Assembly: GCF_947500605.1 (NCBI RefSeq)
Contig: NZ_CANMSJ010000006.1
Span: 124,001 to 188,000 of the forward strand
DNA from: an uncultured Lacinutrix sp.
Lineage (GTDB): Bacteria; Bacteroidota; Bacteroidia; Flavobacteriales; Flavobacteriaceae
Direction of reading: 5' to 3'
DNA length: 64,000 bases
Shown: piece after piece, positions 34,967 through 42,556 of the stretch
Position numbering within the stretch: position 1 is the stretch's first letter
Layout: each line of letters opens with the position of its first letter
Program-made: the position numbers and the translations under genes
The notes under the pieces: model-generated
What the model saw: the letters and a program-made list of their open reading frames with translations, nothing else
Database searches by the model: none
Told to the model about the DNA's origin: nothing

Positions 34967-35965
34967 ATGAAATACACAGATAACGCAATTAATATACTAA
35001 CAACAAAGACCTACAAGGGAATCGGTAGAGCTTGGATAGTTAAAAGTTTAAAAGGTAATGAAAGTGTAGAAAAAATCGTTTCATTAATCAATAGCAATTC
35101 AAAACAAAAAGAATTAATAACAGTTGATGATTTCGAATTTAACAAGAACCAAACTATAAATCAAATCAAAATATTTGAAGAAAATTGTGATGGTCTTGTA
35201 GCAATCGGAGATAAGAATTTTCCAAAATATAGAGGAAATGTAAAAGAAAGTGAAAGACCAATATTTCTTTTTTACAAAGGAGATTTAACGTTAATTAATT
35301 TTGATAATAATAACGTAACTGTAATTGGACTTCTAAATCCCGATGAAACAATAGAAAGTAGAGAACAAAAAATAGTTTCAGAAATTGTAAAAAAAGGGAT
35401 AACAATTTTAAGTGGTTTAGCATTTGGCTGTGATAGTATCGCTCATAAACAAGCACTTATTGGTGGAAAAACTGTTGCTTTTTTGCCAAGTCCTCTTTAT
35501 AAAATAATGCCAGCAAAAAATAAGGGTTTAGCATTCAAGATAGTTGAAGAAGGCGGACTTTTGGTGTCTGAATATTTTGACGAGCATAAATCAGGGATGG
35601 ACTTGAGTAGTCGATATAAAGACCGTGACAGATTACAAGCATTATATTGTGATACTATAATTTTGGTTGCAAGTTATGCTCAAGATACAGCTGAAAGATG
35701 GAAATTATTTGGTCAAAAATTAGATAGTGGAGCAAGATTGGCGATGGGTTTTGCAAAAGATTATAATATTCCAAGAGCTGTTATGTATGACCAAAATCTT
35801 GATGTTAATAATCCAATGTTTGATTTAAATCGTGAGTTAGTTAATGACGACAAATCAGTTACAACTTTGACTCAAAATAGTTTGGAAGAAATTATAAACA
35901 ATATTGATTTAAATAAAGAAAAAGCAATTAAACATCACAATTTTAAGACTGATTTATTCGGATAA
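34967..35965 (+). CDS. DprA-like (SLOG/Rossmann) DNA-processing protein
   Basis: 332 residues. The DprA core is recognisable: ERPIFLFYKGDL (97-106 region), SGLAFGCDSIAHKQAL (149-164), AKNKGLAFKIVEEGGLLVSE (183-202), and RDRLQAL (220-226), standing for the usual RNRIIAGL. The usual G-x-R strand is replaced by VIGLLNPDE (119-127). No clear C-terminal winged helix follows, so it appears shorter than chromosomal DprA. Chromosomal DprA loads RecA on incoming ssDNA; here the gene lies with a ComF-like and a HAD protein outside any competence locus, and the family also contains nucleotide-binding SLOG sensors of immune systems. Confidence 0.82.
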   Translation: MKYTDNAINILTTKTYKGIGRAWIVKSLKGNESVEKIVSLINSNSKQKELITVDDFEFNKNQTINQIKIFEENCDGLVAIGDKNFPKYRGNVKESERPIFLFYKGDLTLINFDNNNVTVIGLLNPDETIESREQKIVSEIVKKGITILSGLAFGCDSIAHKQALIGGKTVAFLPSPLYKIMPAKNKGLAFKIVEEGGLLVSEYFDEHKSGMDLSSRYKDRDRLQALYCDTIILVASYAQDTAERWKLFGQKLDSGARLAMGFAKDYNIPRAVMYDQNLDVNNPMFDLNRELVNDDKSVTTLTQNSLEEIINNIDLNKEKAIKHHNFKTDLFG

Positions 35966-36003
35966 ATGTTGAATAGAAATATTAGGAATGAAAGAACACA
36001 TAT

Positions 36004-36097
36004 GCCTAACGTATTGTAAATCAATTACTTATTTTGGCCTGTTTAAGAAAGACCTCGCTCTCTTTCTTGGACTGTAACTTTTACAATATAGTTACTT
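36004..36097. repeat. attC-like folded element
   Basis: GCCTAAC (36004-36010) matches the integron attC RYYYAAC core box. TATTGTAAA (36012-36020) pairs perfectly with TTTACAATA (36080-36088), and AAGAAAGA (36045-36052) pairs with TCTTTCTT (36061-36068). GTTACTT at 36091 begins with the GTT needed for the opposite box but does not fully match GTTRRRY. Its total length of 94 bases is within the attC range. No integrase gene is present in the window. Confidence 0.35.
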
Positions 36098-36443
36098 TAA
36101 ACCTTAAAAAACCATACAAAAAAACGTTAAGATCAATTCCTAATAAATATATTTTTTTAGATGCATGTTGTTGAAGAACCAAATAAGGTGTTCCTCTTTT
36201 CACGACTGCAAAGGCTCTTGCAATTAGTTTATTTCTAAAATTGTTTATTGTTACATTTTATCTTTTCCTTCGACTACTTTTCGTTATTATATTGTCTTAA
36301 TTCACAATCATGTTATATTGCAGAAATACTTGTCGCTTTATATTTTCTTATCGCCTAAATAATGACATTTTTAGCTTATAGATACTGGTTTCATAGAGAT
36401 GCTCAAATCTGCTGTATCGCAACTACTCGAAAAAGCTCTCCAA

Positions 36444-36455
36444 TTTGCAAAGTGT
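36444..36455. repeat. 12-bp inverted repeat, left copy
   Basis: TTTGCAAAGTGT is an exact inverted copy of ACACTTTGCAAA at 38427-38438; the pair brackets the GHKL-nuclease gene. Confidence 0.55.
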
Positions 36456-36550
36456 GTAAAGTTTCCTGTATGATAAATAAGTTGGCAAGCAACAACACGT
36501 TGTATGCCATTAAAAACGAATCCGTATATTTGAATTCAATTAGAAATTAA

Positions 36551-38389
36551 ATGAAAGTAAAGTTAAGTCAAGCTGTAAAAATGTTCTTCGGTAATTCATC
36601 TTTAGAAATGGTGTATTTTGAAGCTATTGCAAATGCTTTAGATGCAAATGCAACAGATATTTCAATCAAGATTTCTGTAGAAGCATTAAACAAGCCTGAA
36701 ACTTTAAAAATCAAAATTTCCGATAATGGAGAAGGATTTACAGATGAAAGATATGAAAAATTCTCAAACCTGTTTGATGTAAGTGAAAGTTCGCATAAAG
36801 GATTAGGACGATTAGTTTATCTATGCTATTTTCAAGATGTTTCAATTACAAGTTTTTATGATAATTTTTTTAAGAGAGAATTTGATTTTTCAGATGGTTT
36901 TGACGAAGAGAATTTTGAAGTCTCAAAAGTAAGTGACACAAAATCTGGAACAATATTTAAAATGAATAATTATGCTCTTCAAAAAATTGCTAAAGGAGAG
37001 TATATTCATCCTATAAAAATAAAGCAACGCATTCTTGAAGAGTTTTACTCTAGATTATTCCATCTTAAAAAAGAAAAAAAATCAATTAAAATTCAAATTG
37101 AATCAGTAATTGAAGGTAAAAAAAACGAAGAAACATTAAACAATTCAGATATTCCTGAATTTAAAATGATGGAACTTTCTAGTTCCATAAATCTTATAGA
37201 TAAGTTTGATTTATATTATTCAATTAAAGAAGTTGACCCAATAGAATCTTCATTATTAGCCGCAATTTCAGTCGACAACAGAACTGTTAAAGTTGACTTA
37301 GTAGCTAATGAAAATAGACCTCTAGGCTATCAAATGGTTTTCCTTTTATATTCAGATTATTTTAAAGGAAAAATAGATGCTGCAAGACAAAATTTGACAT
37401 TATCTAAACAAGAATTAAAAGAAATTCAAATTTTATTAAGAAAAGAGGTTGTGTCTTTAATAGAAACGAGTGTTCCATCTATCAAAAAAAGAAATAAACA
37501 AACAAAAAAGAACCTGATTAATAAATATCCACATTTAAATGGTTTTTTTGATACTGAAAATATTGGTTATGTTTCTCGTTCAGAAATTTTAAAAAAAGCA
37601 CAAGATGAATTTTTTAAAATTCAGAAAGAACTTTTAGATGCAACTTCTTTAACAGATGAACAATTTGAAAAATCTATGGAGATTTCCTCTAGAGCACTTA
37701 CCGAATATATATTATTCAGGCAATTAACAATTGAAAAATTAAAAAAAACAACATCTGGTAATAGTGAAACGGAACTTCATAAACTTTTCGCATCAATGAG
37801 AAGTGAAGGAAAATTTGAAAAAGATAATCTTTCGGAAGATTTGTATAGAAATAATGCTTGGCTACTCGATGATAAGTATATGACTTATGAAACAATATTG
37901 AGTGACCGTCAAATGGGGGAATTAGTACAAGTTATTACAGATAACGAAACAGATTCTGACGAAAACAGACCAGATATTGCGTTAATATTTTCTAATAACC
38001 CTAATAATAACAAACCTTTTGATGTCGTAATTGTAGAGCTTAAAAAGCGAGGGATTTCACTTGAAGAGAATATGAAAGTGGTAACACAACTAGAGAAAAG
38101 AGCTCGTAAATTAATGAAATATTATAACAATCAAATTCAACGCATTTGGTTTTATGGTATTATTGAGTTTGATGAAGAAGTTGAGATGCAACTTGCAGGT
38201 GAATATACCGAATTATATTCTTCAGGTAAAATGTATTATAGAGAAACAAATGTTGCTATTTCTTTAGACCCAAAAATAACATTACCTATTGGTGTATTCG
38301 TTTGGGACTTAGATGCAGTAATAGGAGACGCTGACTCTCGGAATTCTGCTTTTTTAAATCTTATTAAAAATAAAATGTCTGACCTATAA
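36551..38389 (+). CDS. GHKL ATPase fused to PD-(D/E)xK-type nuclease domain
   Basis: 612 residues. The N-terminal Hsp90-like ATPase is complete: N-box EAIANALDAN (Glu 24, Asn 28, Asp 31), G1 box DNGEG (58-62) and G2 box GLG (84-86). Residues about 290-400 are helical. The C-terminal domain has a nuclease-like arrangement: TELHKLFA helix (about 407-414), NNAWLLDDKY, RPD with Asp 475, and VELKK with Glu 496 and Lys 498, i.e. the PD...ExK signature, similar in layout to Shedu-type nucleases. It stands alone in its cassette. I infer a single-gene ATP-controlled nuclease with a likely defence role; the exact family is not recognised. Confidence 0.82.
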   Translation: MKVKLSQAVKMFFGNSSLEMVYFEAIANALDANATDISIKISVEALNKPETLKIKISDNGEGFTDERYEKFSNLFDVSESSHKGLGRLVYLCYFQDVSITSFYDNFFKREFDFSDGFDEENFEVSKVSDTKSGTIFKMNNYALQKIAKGEYIHPIKIKQRILEEFYSRLFHLKKEKKSIKIQIESVIEGKKNEETLNNSDIPEFKMMELSSSINLIDKFDLYYSIKEVDPIESSLLAAISVDNRTVKVDLVANENRPLGYQMVFLLYSDYFKGKIDAARQNLTLSKQELKEIQILLRKEVVSLIETSVPSIKKRNKQTKKNLINKYPHLNGFFDTENIGYVSRSEILKKAQDEFFKIQKELLDATSLTDEQFEKSMEISSRALTEYILFRQLTIEKLKKTTSGNSETELHKLFASMRSEGKFEKDNLSEDLYRNNAWLLDDKYMTYETILSDRQMGELVQVITDNETDSDENRPDIALIFSNNPNNNKPFDVVIVELKKRGISLEENMKVVTQLEKRARKLMKYYNNQIQRIWFYGIIEFDEEVEMQLAGEYTELYSSGKMYYRETNVAISLDPKITLPIGVFVWDLDAVIGDADSRNSAFLNLIKNKMSDL

Positions 38390-38426
38390 CGATATACAAC
38401 ACGCTCTTACAATAATACAATCAAAA

Positions 38427-38438
38427 ACACTTTGCAAA
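38427..38438. repeat. 12-bp inverted repeat, right copy
   Basis: ACACTTTGCAAA, the exact inverse of 36444-36455, placed 38 bases after the GHKL-nuclease stop. Confidence 0.55.
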
Positions 38439-38462
38439 AACAAGCTGTTTTTTATGTCATAA

Positions 38463-38498
38463 TTTAAAAACACGTACAACTACGTATTTATTTTTAAA
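38463..38498. repeat. palindrome with TACGTA core, right flank
   Basis: TTTAAAAACACGTA, loop CAAC, TACGTATTTATTTTTAAA: the inner stem ACGTA/TACGT is exact and the outer A/T arms pair with one mismatch and a bulge. It resembles the left-flank palindrome at 33568-33602. Confidence 0.5.
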
Positions 38499-38724
38499 CA
38501 AACAAAAACCAACTTAATCCCACCTAACCCACTCTTTAAAAAAAATAAAACCACTACACCACACGTTGCGCTTTATGTTTAGTTGTCTCTAATAAAGGCC
38601 ATGCATTTTAATAGAACCTATTAAAAAATTGATAACGCATTAAATATAAAAATTATGACAACAGACAAACAATTACTAATTGGCAAGTTTTACGTATTTT
38701 AAGTATTTTATTTTCACCTAATTT

Positions 38725-38747
38725 ACTGTTAACAACTTCCGTTTTCT
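38725..38747. repeat. 23-bp direct repeat, copy 1
   Basis: ACTGTTAACAACTTCCGTTT plus TCT is identical at 41692-41714 upstream of parA. In both copies an ATAATTGTATTTTT segment follows within 10-15 bases. Confidence 0.85.
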
Positions 38748-38760
38748 TGCCTTATAATTG

Positions 38761-38768
38761 TATTTTTG
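38761..38768 (+). promoter_or_regulatory. probable -7 box for the metallophosphoesterase gene
   Basis: TATTTTTG fits TAnnTTTG and lies 74 bases upstream of the start; the homologous position before parA reads TATTTTTA. Confidence 0.4.
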
Positions 38769-38842
38769 AGATGAATTGAAGTACAACTTAACCAAACCTA
38801 TGGTTATTCATTAGTACAAAATAAAAAGCTTTTATAACAACA

Positions 38843-40093
38843 ATGAAAAATAACATCCTAAAACAGACGCACTTAAACTGTATCCTTTTAGGTCTTTATT
38901 TTGTTGTTAGCCTACAAACAAAAAGCTTTGCACAGCATATACCTTTACAAAAAAACTTAAAAAAAGACAGCCTTCTTAATAGCGCTCCTACTCCCAAAAA
39001 GCAAAAGAAAACAAAACTTGTACGCTTTAGCGGAAGCGATGGCCCGTACATAATAAACGACTCGTTATTATATAGGGTTACCTCTAAAAACAGACTTACG
39101 GTTTCTCCTTTTTTTAATAGAGATTCTATAGTTGTAACCATAGATAACACCGATGAAAACGAATTTTACTTATCGCTAAAAAAGGAACATACAATTCCTG
39201 AAACCGTTTATAGCTTGCCGGAAAAAATGGTTGTTATTTCGGACATTGAAGGTAAATACGATGCTTTTGCTGGTTTCTTATATGCAAACAAAGTAATTGA
39301 TGAAAATCATAATTGGATTTATGGTAATGGTCATTTGGTTTTAGGAGGCGATTTTGTAGACAGAGGCGAAAACGTAACACAAATACTCTGGTTAATTTAC
39401 AAACTTGAAGATCAAGCAAAACAACAAAATGGAGTTGTACACTTTATTTTAGGAAACCATGAAATACTTAATTTTAATGGAGACCATAGATATAACCGTG
39501 TAAAGTACGTAAAGGCAGCGCAAGAAATAAGCCAAATAGAAGATAAAAAAGAGGCTGTTAAATATTTATATTCTAAACATACCGAATTAGGAAAATGGCT
39601 AGCCTCTAAAAATGTGATTGAAAAAATTGGCGGTTATTTATTTGTACATGCAGGATTAAGTCCGGAGCTTATAGAATACAAATTAGACCTCGAAGCCATA
39701 AACAAACGCGTACGTTTACGCATTAATGGTTTACATACCGAAGACAAAATAACCGATTTCCTTTTTAGTTTAAAAGGTCCGTTTTGGTACAGAGGTCTTG
39801 TTAAAACAAGGTTTCAATACAATAAAATAAAAGAGACAGAACTAGAGGCTATTTTAAAATACTACGATTCGCAAAAAATAGTCATTGGGCACACACCTGT
39901 TAAAGAGATAGCTACCAGTTTTAATGGTCGTATAATTATAACCGATGTTAACCACGGAAACACGAAGTTTTCTGGAAAAACAAAAGGATTACTTATAGAA
40001 AACAATCAAGAGTTTATTATCGATGATAAAGCCATAAAAACACCTTTAGAAAATGAATTACAAAGCCTTAAAATGGGCATCGAGAAAGAGTAA
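38843..40093 (+). CDS. secreted metallophosphoesterase (calcineurin-like)
   Basis: 416 residues with a signal peptide (ending near FAQ-HI). The metallophosphatase core reads VISDIEGKYDAF (Asp 134, Glu 136), GGDFVDRGE (168-176), GNHE (204-207), VHAGLSPEL and VIGHTPVKE. The first metal motif is D-x-E instead of the canonical D-x-H, so one metal ligand is changed. It likely hydrolyses phosphate esters outside the cytoplasm. The stop overlaps the end of the convergent CotH gene by 36 bases. Substrate unknown. Confidence 0.85.
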   Translation: MKNNILKQTHLNCILLGLYFVVSLQTKSFAQHIPLQKNLKKDSLLNSAPTPKKQKKTKLVRFSGSDGPYIINDSLLYRVTSKNRLTVSPFFNRDSIVVTIDNTDENEFYLSLKKEHTIPETVYSLPEKMVVISDIEGKYDAFAGFLYANKVIDENHNWIYGNGHLVLGGDFVDRGENVTQILWLIYKLEDQAKQQNGVVHFILGNHEILNFNGDHRYNRVKYVKAAQEISQIEDKKEAVKYLYSKHTELGKWLASKNVIEKIGGYLFVHAGLSPELIEYKLDLEAINKRVRLRINGLHTEDKITDFLFSLKGPFWYRGLVKTRFQYNKIKETELEAILKYYDSQKIVIGHTPVKEIATSFNGRIIITDVNHGNTKFSGKTKGLLIENNQEFIIDDKAIKTPLENELQSLKMGIEKE

Positions 40094-41512
40094 TCTATCT
40101 TCTAAAAACAATTTTAAATAATTGTAATGCTCCAGATTTGAATTTTCATTTAATTTATTTTGCCACACCAATTGTTCTCTTTCGTAAACTTTTTCTTCGG
40201 TAAACTTAGTATAGATTTTATCAATTTTAGACTGCAAAGCTTCATTACTAAAAGCTGTTGCTCTTAAGGCAATCCATCTGGCTTTTACTTTTGCTTTATA
40301 AGCATTTGGGTTAACCTCTAACAACCTATTAAAAAGGCCATTTCCTAAAACACTATTGGTAATGCGTTCGCGTTTTCCGTCTTGAATAATGCCTAAAACA
40401 CCATCTAAATCCCAAGCTATAAAAAAGTAAGGTTCCTCTTTATCGTACTTTCCTAAGTAGTAATTCTTACCTAAATTATCGGTCGCTCGCATGGTATTTA
40501 CAAACAGGTAATAATCTATAACATTAGGAATATAAACCTCTTTTTCTATGTTTTTAGCAAACGACTCGTTTGTTGCATTAACAACTAAATCTGTAAACTG
40601 CGATAAATCTCCAAAATCTGAAGAATAATTTATAAAAGGATATTCGGTTTTCCAACCATTCCAGTGCGGAAAAAGGTTGTTATATTTACTTGGAGATCTG
40701 CTAAAATCTGGTCCGCCATTATAAGAATTAGCTTTGTACAGCCTACCATTAATAGTATTGCCTTCGTTCTTTTTTAGCTTTAATTGCTTTCTATCTACAG
40801 ATTCTGAAAACTGATAAATACCAAAATATTCGTTATTTCTAAAAACTTCAGCGTACTTAACTTCGAATCCGCTTTTTGCTTTTGGTTCTTTTTCTAAGTA
40901 ATATGGCTTGTAGATTTCTGTCCATAAATTGGTTGCCATAAAAGAGCGTAAACGCAATGGCTCGTTGTACATGCCATCAAGAATCCAATCATCATCAGAT
41001 CGCATACCTTTAAACTTTACATCTTTCTTCTCTTTAGTCTTGCCATCGGTCCAAAACTCTAAATCGTAAGATTTCTTTGGGAAGCCTAACGATAAATTTC
41101 CACGATGCCTCACTCCCATTGTACTTTCTATAAACTCACCATTATTAAAATAAGTAAAATGTCCTGCAATTTTTGCGTCGCTAGTAATTGCAGAAGTATC
41201 AATAGTAATATGTATTAATGGTATTTTAGAAATATATAAAACGTAATCTTCTCCATTTTCTACACCAATTCCTTGCGTATACGACAATTGATTTGATGCG
41301 TCTTTTAATTTAAAATTATCATTAAATTGTATGCTAGAAATATTTTTATTTTTTGAAACAATGGAGTCTAAATTCTTTTGATGCCAGACAATAATTTTAT
41401 TCTTTATATCTATGCCGTAGCTTCCTTTTTCTGCTGTAATTTCTTGCGCACAACCAGTTAAACTATAAAGTAACGTGCATGCTATATGCAAAGTATGAGA
41501 TAATTTCTTCAT
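40058..41512 (-). CDS. CotH-family secreted protein kinase-like lipoprotein
   Basis: 484 residues with a lipoprotein-type signal (SLTGCAQE, Cys near 21). The CotH domain shows MGVRHRGNLSLGFPKKSYDL (about 132-151), a DDDWILDGMYNEPLRLRSFM-like stretch, GIYQFSESVDRKQLKL, and DNLGKNYYLGKYD with WDLDGVLG near residues 365-372, the likely metal-binding Asp pair. CotH kinases phosphorylate proteins outside the cytosol in other bacteria. The last 36 bases overlap the convergent metallophosphoesterase gene, so a kinase and a phosphatase are convergent neighbours. Confidence 0.85.
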   Translation of the reverse strand: MKKLSHTLHIACTLLYSLTGCAQEITAEKGSYGIDIKNKIIVWHQKNLDSIVSKNKNISSIQFNDNFKLKDASNQLSYTQGIGVENGEDYVLYISKIPLIHITIDTSAITSDAKIAGHFTYFNNGEFIESTMGVRHRGNLSLGFPKKSYDLEFWTDGKTKEKKDVKFKGMRSDDDWILDGMYNEPLRLRSFMATNLWTEIYKPYYLEKEPKAKSGFEVKYAEVFRNNEYFGIYQFSESVDRKQLKLKKNEGNTINGRLYKANSYNGGPDFSRSPSKYNNLFPHWNGWKTEYPFINYSSDFGDLSQFTDLVVNATNESFAKNIEKEVYIPNVIDYYLFVNTMRATDNLGKNYYLGKYDKEEPYFFIAWDLDGVLGIIQDGKRERITNSVLGNGLFNRLLEVNPNAYKAKVKARWIALRATAFSNEALQSKIDKIYTKFTEEKVYEREQLVWQNKLNENSNLEHYNYLKLFLEDRLLFLDAHFKAL

Positions 41513-41691
41513 TATAAATTGAGCTTAATTATGGGCTAAAAATAATGATATATATTTTAACCACTTGTTCTATTTCTATTTATACAATTTCTATGCCTTA
41601 AGTCTAAATTAGATATTATTTATATTGTAACTACGCGTGGCAATATGTGCTATTAAAGCACTTAAGCAAAGTACTCTTTTAAGTTTAACCA

Positions 41692-41714
41692 ACTGTTAAC
41701 AACTTCCGTTTTCT
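41692..41714. repeat. 23-bp direct repeat, copy 2 (upstream of parA)
   Basis: Identical to 38725-38747, with an ATAATTGTATTTTT segment following at 41724-41737. It sits 72 bases upstream of the parA start. Confidence 0.85.
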
Positions 41715-41786
41715 AAACCCATAAATAATTGTATTTTTACATCTGGACTTTTAAATTGAAGTTCTCTAATAAAACCAAATCAATTA

Positions 41787-42551
41787 ATGGGTAAAATAAT
41801 TGCCATTGCCAATCAGAAAGGAGGAGTTGGAAAAACAACAACTTCTATAAACCTAGCAGCTTCCCTAGGTGTTTTAGAGAAAAAAGTATTACTTATTGAT
41901 GCAGATCCACAAGCGAATTCGACTTCTGGATTAGGTATTGATGTAGAAAGTGTAGAGATAGGAACCTATCAACTTTTTGAGCATACAAACTCTGCTACTG
42001 AAGCAATAATGCATACCAATACACCTAACTTAGATATTATTCCTGCGCATATAGATTTAGTAGCTATAGAAATTGAGCTTGTAGATAAAGAGGATAGAGA
42101 ATACATGCTTAAAAGAGCATTGGAAGATGTAAAAGACGTTTACGATTTTATAATTATAGATTGTGCGCCTTCTCTAGGTTTATTAACTCTTAACGCTTTA
42201 ACAGCTGCTGATGCTGTAATAATACCAATACAATGTGAGTATTTTGCACTGGAAGGTTTAGGTAAGTTATTAAACACTATTAAAAGTGTTCAAAAAATAC
42301 ATAATACAGAATTAGATATTGAAGGTTTATTATTAACCATGTACGATTCTCGTTTACGCCTTTCTAACCAAGTGGTAGAAGAAGTGCAAAAGCATTTTAA
42401 CGATATGGTTTTTAAAACCATAATACAACGTAATGTTAAACTTAGTGAAGCACCTAGTTTTGGTGAAAATATTATTAATTATGATGCGTCTAGTAAAGGT
42501 GCAGCAAATTATTTAAGTTTAGCAAAAGAAGTAATAAATAAAAACTCCTAA
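41787..42551 (+). CDS. parA: ParA-family chromosome partitioning ATPase
   Basis: 254 residues. The deviant Walker A motif KGGVGKTT is at 11-18, the Walker A' segment VLLIDADPQANSTSGLG follows, and FIIIDCAPSLGLLTLNAL is the Walker B. It binds DNA non-specifically in the ATP form and segregates parS-ParB complexes. parB follows after five bases. Its promoter region is duplicated at 38725. Confidence 0.97.
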   Translation: MGKIIAIANQKGGVGKTTTSINLAASLGVLEKKVLLIDADPQANSTSGLGIDVESVEIGTYQLFEHTNSATEAIMHTNTPNLDIIPAHIDLVAIEIELVDKEDREYMLKRALEDVKDVYDFIIIDCAPSLGLLTLNALTAADAVIIPIQCEYFALEGLGKLLNTIKSVQKIHNTELDIEGLLLTMYDSRLRLSNQVVEEVQKHFNDMVFKTIIQRNVKLSEAPSFGENIINYDASSKGAANYLSLAKEVINKNS

Positions 42552-42556
42552 GCAAA

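Larger units (their letters stand above)
35966..36550. other. gene-poor spacer between two cassettes
   Basis: 585 bases without a convincing gene. A 62-codon frame at 36362-36550 has a Cys-rich, non-protein-like composition and I reject it. The spacer contains an attC-like hairpin (36004-36097), the left member of a 12-bp inverted repeat (36444-36455), and GTTGTAT at 36499-36505. Confidence 0.6.
38390..38842. other. gene-free right flank of the accessory region
   Basis: 453 bases. It holds ATACAAC (38394-38400), complementary to the left GTTGTAT; the right 12-bp inverted repeat (38427-38438); a palindrome with ACGTA (38472-38476) and TACGT (38481-38485) inside 38463-38498; and a promoter-like stretch shared with parA (38725-38768). 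Confidence 0.6.

Noticed and set aside
36362-36550. 62-codon frame in the spacer before the GHKL-nuclease gene
   Set aside because: Cys-rich, irregular composition without a protein-like pattern; the DNA resembles a repeat-type spacer.
33449-38842. An insertion sequence or integrase in the accessory region
   Set aside because: No transposase or recombinase motif is present in any frame; mobility is inferred only from repeats.
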